64,000 bases of DNA from Halobacteriales archaeon QS_9_68_17 (GTDB lineage: Archaea > Halobacteriota > Halobacteria > Halobacteriales > Natronoarchaeaceae), in assembly GCA_003023565.1 (NCBI GenBank), contig PXSA01000032.1:1-64000 (forward strand). Direction: 5' to 3'. Shown piece by piece: positions 38,370 to 45,728 of the stretch; position 1 is the first letter of the stretch, and each line of letters begins with the position of its first letter. The translations under genes were made by a program, and so were the position numbers. The notes under the pieces were generated by a model. It had not been told where the DNA came from. It saw nothing but the letters and a program-made list of their open reading frames with translations, and made no database searches.

Positions 38370-38984
38370 TCAGGCGATGTCACGGCTGTTGTCCACCGTG
38401 ACGCGCCGACGGAAGTCGAGCTTGAACGCGTCCCGCGGAGCGTCGCCGCGGCGGAACTTCGGCACCGTCAACATCGTCTGGAGGCGCTCGCGCTGCAGGT
38501 CCACCGAGAGGTCGAAGATGAGGTCGGCCATGTACTCCGTCACGTCGCGCCCGTCGGGAACGGCGCGGCCGTCGACGCAGTGGAACACGGCGGCGCTTCG
38601 CTTCTCCCGGAGGACCTTCCGGAGTTCGACCAGCGCTTCGCGGTACCGCGGTTCGGCCTCCAGCGGGGCCGCGGGGTCGACGACGATCAGCGTCCCGTCG
38701 GCGACCGCGCGGACGAGGTCCAGCAGGTCCTCCAGCGGGTCGTCGCCGACGCCGTGGACGTGAACGGAACCGGTGTCTACGGTCTCGCGCACGGCCTCCT
38801 CGACCGTCGCCGGGGCTCGCTCCGTCGTCACGTACAGCGTCCGCCGCATCGTCGTTAGCTCGTACAGCAGTCGCTCGGACTGGCTGGCGGGGGGCGCGGA
38901 CAGCGCGGCGACGCTCCCTGCCGGTATCCCCCCGTCGAGTTCCCTGTCCAGTATTTCCACGCCGGTTGCGAAGCGCTCTCCCAT
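38370..38984 (-). CDS. RecA-superfamily (RAD55-like) ATPase, short
   Basis: 204 residues: MGERFATGVEILDRELDGGI, PAGSVAALSAPPASQSERLL (degenerate P-loop, no GKT), LYVTTERAPATVEEAVRETV, LIVVDPAAPLEAEPRYREAL and VFHCVDGRAVPDGRDVTEYM. The Walker A lysine is missing, so it is probably not an active ATPase. Walker B-like LIVVDP is present. ATG 38984 is preceded at about 30 bp by an A/T-rich box. A broken gene follows it. Confidence 0.75.
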   Translation of the reverse strand: MGERFATGVEILDRELDGGIPAGSVAALSAPPASQSERLLYELTTMRRTLYVTTERAPATVEEAVRETVDTGSVHVHGVGDDPLEDLLDLVRAVADGTLIVVDPAAPLEAEPRYREALVELRKVLREKRSAAVFHCVDGRAVPDGRDVTEYMADLIFDLSVDLQRERLQTMLTVPKFRRGDAPRDAFKLDFRRRVTVDNSRDIA

Positions 38985-39005
38985 CTCGGCCGTAACCACT
39001 ACGAG

Positions 39006-39018
39006 TGTTAGTATAGTT
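39006..39018 (-). promoter_or_regulatory. TATA-like promoter of the RAD55-like gene
   Basis: On the minus strand, AACTATACTAACA lies about 28-30 bp before ATG 38984, fitting a leaderless transcript. Confidence 0.5.
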
Positions 39019-39165
39019 ACACGGCGTCTAACGCCGCCGGGTCGGCGGACCCGAGCGGGCGAGACGAGCGGGCCGCGGCGGTTCCGTCGCCGGGTCGCCA
39101 GACGCCGCCCGAGTCGAGACGGCCCCGACCGCCAGCGTGAAACCCGGAGCGACCGAACGGCCGCC

Positions 39166-39681
39166 ATGGAGTGCGAGGTCCTCGGCTGGCCACCGGACGG
39201 TCCGACGCTCGATCTGGACCACCGCGAGTTCAGCTACGCCGGCAAGTTCGTCATGTCGAACACGGGCAAAGCGGTGGTCCGCGACGGCGACTCGGTGGTC
39301 GCCGCCGCGGCGTTCAACGAGGACCGGACCGACGAGTCGACGCTGTGGATACGCTACATCACGACTCGGACGGACCGACGGGGTGACGGTATCGGTCCGC
39401 GACTGGCCGATTTCGTGGCGAGCGCCGCGGAGGACGCCGGCTACGACCGGATCCGGATCGCGGTGAACAACCCCTTCGCCTACCGCGCGCTGTACAAGGC
39501 CGGGTTCGGCTACACCGGCGAGACGACGGGCATCGCCGAGGTGGTGCTGGAACGTCCCTGCGACCGTGACGCGGAACGGTACCGCGCCGGCTTCGACGAG
39601 TTTCGCGGCCGTGAGGGCCTGACCGAGAGCGAGCGAGCGCTGCTCGACGAGGCGTCGGAGCCGCCGGACTCCGTCGAGTAG
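39166..39681 (+). CDS. GNAT-family acetyltransferase
   Basis: 171 residues. Core: VVRDGDSVVAAAAFNEDRTD, LWIRYITTRTDRRGDGIGPR (acetyl-CoA loop RRGDGIG), LADFVASAAEDAGYDRIRIA and NNPFAYRALYKAGFGYTGET. The N terminus is family-specific (MECEVLGWPPDGPTLDLDHR). ATG 39166 is the first in-frame start after an uncharacteristic region. Substrate unknown. Confidence 0.85.
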   Translation: MECEVLGWPPDGPTLDLDHREFSYAGKFVMSNTGKAVVRDGDSVVAAAAFNEDRTDESTLWIRYITTRTDRRGDGIGPRLADFVASAAEDAGYDRIRIAVNNPFAYRALYKAGFGYTGETTGIAEVVLERPCDRDAERYRAGFDEFRGREGLTESERALLDEASEPPDSVE

Positions 39682-39812
39682 CGACTCCGTATAACTATTG
39701 TTAACACATACTAAACTTTACGTTCGACGGCGCGAAAGGACCGTAACGTGCACTGCGGTCCTCGCCGTTCGGACCGACGGGGCTCGCGCGGATCCCGTCC
39801 GAGGTGACCCCG
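39682..39812. promoter_or_regulatory. A/T-rich promoter region with palindrome TGTTAACA
   Basis: 131 bp between the GNAT and wHTH genes with a conspicuous A/T-rich tract (ATAACTATTGTTAACACATA, 39690-39709) containing the perfect palindrome TGTTAACA at 39699-39706, then CTAAACTTTACG at 39711-39722, a TATA-like box. If the latter is used, the transcript would have a leader of roughly 60 bases. Confidence 0.4.
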
Positions 39813-40238
39813 ATGGCAGACGAAGGGAACGATTCACCCGCAGACCCCGCGAAAGCGACTGCCGAGTGTCCCGACGACCCCCGTCCGCCGGAACCGACGG
39901 TGTCGCCGGCGGCACTGTTCGGCGTTCTCGCCGCCGACCGATCGCGGTACGTCCTGTATCGTCTGGTCGAGAGCGACGGCGTCGTGTCGGTGGAGGAGGT
40001 GGCGTCGGCGGTCACAGAGCGAGAGCGCGCCGCCGCGGAGTCGTCCGCATCCGGCGCGAACAGCCGCGTCCACGCGAGCCTCTATCACGTCGAACTCCCG
40101 AAGCTGGAGGACTACGGTCCCATCGAGTACGACTTCGACGAGGACAGGGTCGAGGCGACGGACAGGGCGGCCGAGCTCGCCCCGTACCTGCGGGTCGCCG
40201 AGCGCCTCGAAGACGATGGGTTCACCGACCGGCCGTAG
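39813..40238 (+). CDS. DUF7344-like winged-helix protein
   Basis: 141 residues. The core (VSPAALFGVLAADRSRYVLY, RLVESDGVVSVEEVASAVTE, NSRVHASLYHVELPKLEDYG, PIEYDFDEDRVEATDRAAEL) matches the haloarchaeal wHTH family annotated as DUF7344 and presumed to bind DNA. A GTG three codons earlier (39804) is also in frame; I use the ATG. Possibly self-regulated through the TGTTAACA palindrome upstream (inference). Confidence 0.8.
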   Translation: MADEGNDSPADPAKATAECPDDPRPPEPTVSPAALFGVLAADRSRYVLYRLVESDGVVSVEEVASAVTERERAAAESSASGANSRVHASLYHVELPKLEDYGPIEYDFDEDRVEATDRAAELAPYLRVAERLEDDGFTDRP

Positions 40239-40278
40239 CGGTCGCTCCGCCGGACGACCCCCGCTGTCACCGACGCCC

Positions 40279-40473
40279 CTAGAGACGTTCTAGGTTGACC
40301 GCCCGCGGCCCCTTGTCGGCCTGTTCGATGTCGAACTCGACCTCCTGACCCTCCTCCAGGTTCGGGCCGCCGACGTCTTCCATATGGAAGAAGATGTCCT
40401 CGTCCTCCTCGTCCGTCTCGATGAACCCGTAGCCCTTCCGGTCGTGGAAGAAGGCTACCGTACCTTGTGGCAT
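40279..40473 (-). CDS. cspA: Cold-shock domain protein
   Basis: 64 residues, a complete single cold-shock domain with RNP1-like GYGFIETDE and RNP2-like DIFFHMEDV, ending GPRAVNLERL. Binds single-stranded RNA/DNA. ATG 40473 (MPQGTVAFFHDRKGYGFI) was chosen over an upstream ATG because the extra 21 residues are outside the domain and would contain the promoter. Confidence 0.93.
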   Translation of the reverse strand: MPQGTVAFFHDRKGYGFIETDEEDEDIFFHMEDVGGPNLEEGQEVEFDIEQADKGPRAVNLERL

Positions 40474-40504
40474 GTGAACTCCGTACGTAGTTACCGGCGC
40501 GACC

Positions 40505-40512
40505 GTATATAG
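40505..40512 (-). promoter_or_regulatory. cspA TATA box
   Basis: CTATATAC (minus strand) lies about 35 bp before the cspA ATG, predicting a leader of about 8-10 bases. Confidence 0.55.
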
Positions 40513-40562
40513 CCATCGCCGGACGGGGACTTTCAAACCGCTCCCGCTCCTATCGCCGGGTA

Positions 40563-41543
40563 ATGGGCAACTCGGACCTGCGCGACCTCGCCGTCATCGA
40601 GACGGTCCCGTTCGACGACCTCGGCGGGACCGTCGTCGGCGTCGACGCGCACAACTGGCTGTACCGCTACCTGACGACCACGGTCCGCTGGACGAACGAC
40701 GACGCCTACGCGACCGCCGACGGGACTGAAGTCGCCAACCTGATCGGCGTCGTTCAGGGCCTCCCGAAGTTCTTCGAACACGACGTGACGCCCGTGTTCG
40801 TCTTCGACGGCGGCCCCTCCGAACTGAAGCGGGCCGAAATCGAGGAGCGCCGCGAGGCCCGCGCGGAGCGCGAGGAGCGCCTCGAAGACGCTCGGGAGCG
40901 CGGCGACGCGGTCGAGGCCGCACGACTCGACTCCCGGACGCAGCGGCTCACCGACGTTATCCACCGGACGACGCGGGAACTGCTCCGTCGCCTCGACGTC
41001 CCCATCGTCGAGGCCCCCGCCGAGGGCGAGGCGCAGGCCGCTCACATGGCCCGGCAGGGCGCTATCGACTGCGCGGGGACCGAGGACTACGACGCCCTGT
41101 TGTTCGGCGCGCCCGTGACGCTCCGCCAGTTGACGAGCAAGGGCGACCCCGAGCGGATGGACTTTCAGGCGACGCTCGACCGCCACGACCTCACGTGGGA
41201 GCAACTGGTCGACGTTGGCATCCTCTGTGGCACGGACTTCAACGAGGGCGTCACGGGCGTCGGCCCGAAGACGGCGGTGAGAGCGGTCAAGGAATACGGC
41301 GACCTCTGGGGCGTACTGGAGGCCCGGGACGCCTACGTCGAGAACGCCGACGTGGTGCGGACGCTGTTCCTGAACCCGACGGTCGACGACGACTACGAGT
41401 TCGACGCCGACATCGATCCCGACCTCGACTCCGCTCGCGAGTACGTCACCGGGGAGTGGGGCGTCGCCCCCGACGAAGTCGAACGCGGGTTCGAACGGCT
41501 AGAAACGTCGGTCAGCCAGACCGGACTGGACCGCTGGACGTAG
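40563..41543 (+). CDS. fen1: Flap endonuclease 1
   Basis: Structure-specific 5' nuclease for Okazaki-fragment processing and repair. 326 residues: N region [33 protein letters not shown] region [17 protein letters not shown] and [13 protein letters not shown], then the H3[22 protein letters not shown]. The C terminus ([11 protein letters not shown]) carries a PCNA-interacting Q-x-x-L-D-R-W motif. With ligA at 7 kb, two of the lagging-strand enzymes are in this window. Confidence 0.95.
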   Translation: MGNSDLRDLAVIETVPFDDLGGTVVGVDAHNWLYRYLTTTVRWTNDDAYATADGTEVANLIGVVQGLPKFFEHDVTPVFVFDGGPSELKRAEIEERREARAEREERLEDARERGDAVEAARLDSRTQRLTDVIHRTTRELLRRLDVPIVEAPAEGEAQAAHMARQGAIDCAGTEDYDALLFGAPVTLRQLTSKGDPERMDFQATLDRHDLTWEQLVDVGILCGTDFNEGVTGVGPKTAVRAVKEYGDLWGVLEARDAYVENADVVRTLFLNPTVDDDYEFDADIDPDLDSAREYVTGEWGVAPDEVERGFERLETSVSQTGLDRWT

Positions 41544-41559
41544 CGGTCGCGCTTACGCC

Positions 41560-42178
41560 TTCGGTCGAGCGCTTCGACGGGGTCGAGGCGGCGGTTCCGC
41601 AGCGCCTCGCCGGTGTTCCCGTCGAAGACGTGGGTCGCCTCCTCGGGGACGTGCGCGACGGCCGGCCGTCCGGCGTCGACGCGACGCGTCCCGCTGACCG
41701 TCACGGTGAAGCCGCGCCCGCCCCCGTCCCCCTCGAACGCGAGGTGGACGTCGTTCTCGTCGCCCATCGGTTCGACGACGTCCACCACCGTATCGAAGTA
41801 ATGGTCCCGTCGCCGGAGAGTTCGATGTCCTCCGGACGGATGCCGAGCGTGACGTCTTTCTGCCCCTCGATGGCCGTCGCCGTCTCGGACGAGACCTGAT
41901 AGTCGTCGCGGACGAGCGTCCGGTCGCGCGTCTCCACGTCGAAGGAGTTCATCGACGGTTCGCCGATGAACCCGGCGACGAACTCGCTGGTCGGCTTTCG
42001 GTACTCAGGCGGCGTGCCGACCGGCTGAGTGTCCCGTCGTCGATGACGGCGATCCGGTCGCCCATCGTCGTCCTCCGTCCGGTCGTGGGTGACGGAGGTC
42101 GTCGTCGTGTTCAGGTCCTCCTGGATGCGCTGGAGCTCCGTCCGCATCCGGGCGCGGAGCTTCGCGTCGAGGTTTTTC
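41560..42178 (-). pseudogene. Remnant of a sugar ABC-transporter ATPase (MalK/UgpC type)
   Basis: On the minus strand: NLDAKLRARMRTELQRIQED, TTTTSVTHDRTE, a frame change, then TPPEYRKPTSEFVAGFIGEP, SMNSFDVETRD and VTLGIRPEDIELSGDGTI, another change, then VVDVVEPMGDENDVHLAFEG and AHVPEEATHVFDGNTGEAL. This is the part of a MalK-type ATPase after Walker B, including the TOBE regulatory domain. The Walker A, signature and Walker B sequences are missing beyond 42178, so it is a 5'-truncated, frameshifted relic between fen1 and fumC. Confidence 0.75.
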
Positions 42179-42254
42179 GGGGGATCGGGGCCTGAGGAGA
42201 CGCGCGGCGAGACGTTCCGGTGGCTTTTACCCCGCACCGGTCCCTGTCTCAGGT

Positions 42255-43667
42255 ATGTCCGACGACGACTACCGCACCGAGCGGGACAGTCTTGGCGAGA
42301 TGCGCGTGCCGGCGGACGCGTACTGGGGCGCACAGACCCAGCGCGCGGTCGAGAACTTCCCGATCAGCGGGCTGACGTTCGGCCGGCGATTCGTCCGCGC
42401 GCTCGGCGTCGTGAAGAAGGCCGCCGCGCGGGCCAACCTCGACCTCGACCTGGTCCCGGAGGACAAGGGCGAGGCCATCGTCGAGGCGGCCGACGAGGTC
42501 ATCGCGGGCGAACACGACGACCAGTTCCCCGTCGACGTGTTCCAGACCGGGTCCGGCACGTCGACCAACATGAACGCCAACGAGGTCATCGCCAACCGCG
42601 CCACCGAGGTCTACGGCGGCGAGGTCGGCACCCGCGAGATCCACCCGAACGACCACGTCAACTTCGGCCAGTCCAGCAACGACGTGATCCCGACCGCGAT
42701 GCACGTCGCCTCGCTGGAGGCCGTCGAGAAGGACCTGCTCCCGGCGCTCGACACGCTGCGGGAGGCGCTCGAAGCGAAAGAGGAGGCGTTCGACGACGTG
42801 GTCAAGACGGGCCGCACTCACCTGCAGGACGCCACGCCCGTCCGTCTCGGTCAGGAGTTCGGCGGCTACCGCACGCAGGTCGAGAAGGGCCTCGCGCGCG
42901 TGGACGACACCCGCGAGCACCTCGCGGAACTCGCGCTCGGCGGCACCGCCGTCGGCACGGGGCTGAACACCCACGAGGACTTCCCCGGCCTCGCCGCCGA
43001 GTACATCACCAAGGAGACCGGCGTCCAGTTCCGCGAAGCGGACGACCACTTCGAGGCGCAGGCCGCCCACGACGCCCTGAGCGAGGCCCACGGCGCGCTC
43101 CGGACCGTCGCCGGGTCGCTCAACAAGATCGCCAACGACCTCCGCCTGCTCGCCTCCGGGCCGCGCAACGGTCTCGGCGAGATCGAACAGCCGGAGAACC
43201 AGCCCGGCTCCTCGATCATGCCCGGCAAGATCAATCCCGTCGTCGCGGAGGCAGTCAATCAGGTCCACAAGCAGGTCGTCGGCAACGACGCCGCCGTCTC
43301 CGCCGGCGCGGCCGAGGGCCAGATAGACCTCAACCTCTACAAACCGGTGCTCGCGTACGACTTCCTGCAGTCCGCGGAACTGCTCGCGAACGCCAGCGAG
43401 ACGTTCGCACAGAAGTTCGTCGCCAAGCTAGAGGCCAACCAGGAGTACTGCGAGACGCAGGTCGAACAGAGCATGGCGCTGGCGACGGCACTCAACCCCG
43501 CCATCGGCTACGACAAGGCCAGCGAGGTCGCCAAGACCGCCCTCACGGAGGACAAAACCGTCCGCGAGGTCGTACTGGAGAAGGGCTACCTCGACGAGGA
43601 CGAGGCCGACGAGGTGCTCGACCCCGCGAAGATGACCTCCCGGGGCATCCTCGGCGACGACGAGTAG
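42255..43667 (+). CDS. fumC: Fumarate hydratase class II
   Basis: TCA-cycle hydration of fumarate to malate. 470 residues: FQTGSGTSTNMNANEVIANR, HPNDHVNFGQSSNDVIPTAM, KTGRTHLQDATPVRLGQEFG and the catalytic serine loop GSSIMPGKINPVVAEAVNQV. C-terminal domain complete. Argininosuccinate lyase and aspartase share the fold, but the SS-N and GSSIMPGKxNP context is fumarase-like. Confidence 0.95.
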   Translation: MSDDDYRTERDSLGEMRVPADAYWGAQTQRAVENFPISGLTFGRRFVRALGVVKKAAARANLDLDLVPEDKGEAIVEAADEVIAGEHDDQFPVDVFQTGSGTSTNMNANEVIANRATEVYGGEVGTREIHPNDHVNFGQSSNDVIPTAMHVASLEAVEKDLLPALDTLREALEAKEEAFDDVVKTGRTHLQDATPVRLGQEFGGYRTQVEKGLARVDDTREHLAELALGGTAVGTGLNTHEDFPGLAAEYITKETGVQFREADDHFEAQAAHDALSEAHGALRTVAGSLNKIANDLRLLASGPRNGLGEIEQPENQPGSSIMPGKINPVVAEAVNQVHKQVVGNDAAVSAGAAEGQIDLNLYKPVLAYDFLQSAELLANASETFAQKFVAKLEANQEYCETQVEQSMALATALNPAIGYDKASEVAKTALTEDKTVREVVLEKGYLDEDEADEVLDPAKMTSRGILGDDE

Positions 43668-43783
43668 CGCGATCCGCCCGCCGTCTCTCGATCCCAGTTC
43701 GTCCGCGCCACGCCTCGTGCTAGCCGTTATCGGGGCGTGAACGAACAGGAGGTGTTTTGAGTGATGACGTGATATCGGCGTGT

Positions 43784-44017
43784 ATGCACACCTGCCGCAA
43801 CTGCAACCAGAGCTTCTCGACCGAACTCGCCCTCGACCTTCACAGAGACACCTGCGCCGACGCCGACCTGTTCTGTCGGGTCTGCGGCGACCGGTTCCGA
43901 GAGGGCGTAGCGACACGAGACGGCTGGCACTATCGATGCCCGAACGACGAGTGCGACGGCGAGGGCCGCGGCGAGGACATCCTCGCCGTCGACGACGCGA
44001 AAGTGGCCACGCAGTAA
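43784..44017 (+). CDS. HVO_2901-family small zinc finger protein
   Basis: 77 residues with three cysteine pairs: MHTCRNCNQSFSTELALDLH (C2H2-like with HRDTC), LFCRVCGDRFREGVATRDGW and YRCPNDECDGEGRGEDI. It matches the haloarchaeal family named after HVO_2901. ATG 43784 was chosen; the TTG nine codons upstream is unlikely. Role unknown; small zinc fingers in this group often act in regulation. Confidence 0.85.
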   Translation: MHTCRNCNQSFSTELALDLHRDTCADADLFCRVCGDRFREGVATRDGWHYRCPNDECDGEGRGEDILAVDDAKVATQ

Positions 44018-44379
44018 CCGACCCCACCCCACCCTACTTCGCTCGGTCTGACGACCTCGCTCGTGGAGGGCGGGGCTTTGATGTGGTTCTCACCCTCAGT
44101 TGGCGCGACGGGGCGTCTTGTGCGCCCCGCCTACCGGACGCCCTTCGGGGTCGGCAAACCCACCATTTGGGGCCGGGCTACTGCGGCCCGTACTGCGCGA
44201 CACTTGTGGCCGCACAGCACTACATGGCAGTCCGATAGAGAGCCACATAGTGCTTGTGGAAGCCCATGTCGGTTTCCTCTCCGGCCTACTCGCTCCCTTC
44301 AGTCGTTCCTCGAGGCCGGAGGCTCCACCTTGAATTATGCTGACCGAGCGACGGGAGCCGACGCCGGTTCCCGGGTCGA
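44018..44379. other. Structured non-coding region, possibly an RNA or element remnant
   Basis: 362 bp without a convincing gene. It holds a clean hairpin GGGGCG-TCTTGTG-CGCCCC (44110-44128), GGGC-TACTGC-GGCCC near 44176-44190, and a long imperfect stem between CACAGCACTACATGG (44213-44227) and CCACATAGTGCTTGTG (44243-44258). Composition is less GC-rich than its neighbours. Its left end (CTCGTGGAGGGCGGGGCTTTG) recalls haloarchaeal IS200/IS605-type element ends, but I find no TnpA or TnpB sequence. Confidence 0.35.
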
Positions 44380-45156
44380 CTACAGGTAGCCGGCGTCCCA
44401 GTCGTCCGCGCGGTGGACGTTCCCGCACTCGGAGCACTCCAGCCGGCCCTGGTCGTCGCCCGCGGCGACGACGTTCTCCGAGTGCGAACACCAGTACGCG
44501 TAGAGGTCCTCCCGACCCTCGTCGGAGTACAGTTCGAAGAACGGCCCCTTCTCGCCGGGGATCTCGTAGTCTCTCCGCACGTACTTCGTCTCGCCCTCGT
44601 CCTCGACTGTCTCGGGGATCTCCCCCGGGTCGGTCCGCTGGTCACCGGGGTCGCTCTCGGACTCCGCCTCGGGCACGAACACGTTGACCGCGTGGCTCTC
44701 GCCGTCGATCTCGACGTCGGACGTGTGGTCTTCCGCGTAACCGAACTGCTCGAAGAACTGCGCGCCCTCCATGTTGTCCGAGAGGACGTTCGCGCGGATC
44801 GACTCCCCGCCGCGGTCCTGTAGCCGCTCCTCTATCTCCGAGAACAACTCGGTCCCGACGCCGCGGCCCCGGCCTTCGGGCGCGACGTGGTGCCAGTTCA
44901 CCTCGCCGTAACCGTCGTCCGCGAGTTCGCCCTGCGCGAACCCGACGACCTGCTCCTCGCCCTCCAACTCGTCCTCCGCGACGACGAGGACCGCGCTCTC
45001 GTCGCCGGTCAGTTCGTCGAGGCGGTCGTCGTTCTGGAACTGTCGGACCGTCGCGTCGATGGTGTCCGGACTGAGGCCGTACGACGCGCGCAGCGACCGT
45101 CCGGCGATATCCCTGATGACCTCGCCGTCGATCGAGTCGGGTTCGCGAACTTCCAT
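44380..45156 (-). CDS. GNAT acetyltransferase fused to a DUF5816-like zinc ribbon
   Basis: 258 residues. The N-terminal GNAT domain (about 1-160) has VVGFAQGELADDGYGEVNWH, the acetyl-CoA loop VAPEGRGRGVGTELFSEIEE and NVLSDNMEGAQFFEQFGYAE. After an acidic linker, the C-terminal domain reads YVRRDYEIPGEKGPFFELYS, YAYWCSHSENVVAAGDDQGR and LECSECGNVHRADDWDAGYL, with CS...CSEC as a likely zinc site; I recall it as DUF5816. ATG 45156 preferred to the GTG two codons upstream. Substrate unknown. Confidence 0.8.
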   Translation of the reverse strand: MEVREPDSIDGEVIRDIAGRSLRASYGLSPDTIDATVRQFQNDDRLDELTGDESAVLVVAEDELEGEEQVVGFAQGELADDGYGEVNWHHVAPEGRGRGVGTELFSEIEERLQDRGGESIRANVLSDNMEGAQFFEQFGYAEDHTSDVEIDGESHAVNVFVPEAESESDPGDQRTDPGEIPETVEDEGETKYVRRDYEIPGEKGPFFELYSDEGREDLYAYWCSHSENVVAAGDDQGRLECSECGNVHRADDWDAGYL

Positions 45157-45266
45157 ACCCACCTGTACCCCGTCCGGGAGAATAAACGCCCGTATCAGCG
45201 GTCTTATACTCGCTCTCCGGCGACGAATGATACGGTTTAATCACCCGTCCGCTGTCATGCCGAGAC

Positions 45267-45728
45267 ATGGAGACGCTTCACTCGCGGGTGCGTGTCGTCT
45301 GGGCCGTCGGCGCGGCGCTCGGCGCGGCGGTCCTCGCCGCGGCGCTCGGTGCCGTCGACCGGTTCTTCCTCGGCGTCGGACTCGCGCTCCCCCTCGCGGT
45401 GGGTTTCGTCGTCCTCGTCCTCGGTGTCGTCCACGCGCTGGCGCGGTATCGGATCTGGCGCTTCGAGATCCAGGAGGACGCGCTGTACCTCGAACGCGGC
45501 GTCGTGACGCGGGTCGACACCGTCGTGCCGTTCGTCCGCGTCCAGCACGTCGACACCCAGCGCGGCCCCCTCGAACGCGCGACCGGGCTGGCGAGCGTCG
45601 TCGTCTACACCGCCGGCTCCCGCGGTGCCGACGTGACCATCCCCGGCCTGACGCCCGGACGGGCACAGCGCATCCAGACCGAACTGCGCGAACTGGCCAG
45701 AGAGAGCGAGCGGACGGACGCAGTATGA
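45267..45728 (+). CDS. Membrane protein with bacterial PH (DUF304) domain, YdbS-like
   Basis: 153 residues: two hydrophobic helices (VVWAVGAALGAAVLAAALGA, FFLGVGLALPLAVGFVVLVL), then a bPH2 domain (RYRIWRFEIQEDALYLERGV, VTRVDTVVPFVRVQHVDTQR, GPLERATGLASVVVYTAGSR). The TGA overlaps the ATG of the next gene by 4 bp. This YdbS/YdbT-type pairing recurs in bacteria and haloarchaea; it may remodel membranes, but the role is not established. Confidence 0.85.
   Translation: METLHSRVRVVWAVGAALGAAVLAAALGAVDRFFLGVGLALPLAVGFVVLVLGVVHALARYRIWRFEIQEDALYLERGVVTRVDTVVPFVRVQHVDTQRGPLERATGLASVVVYTAGSRGADVTIPGLTPGRAQRIQTELRELARESERTDAV

Noticed and set aside
44018-44379. RNase P RNA or SRP (7S) RNA
   Set aside because: Looked for the GAGGAAAGTCC and ACAGAA-type conserved blocks and for the GGAAAC...AGC helix-8 motif of SRP RNA; none fits the expected arrangement.
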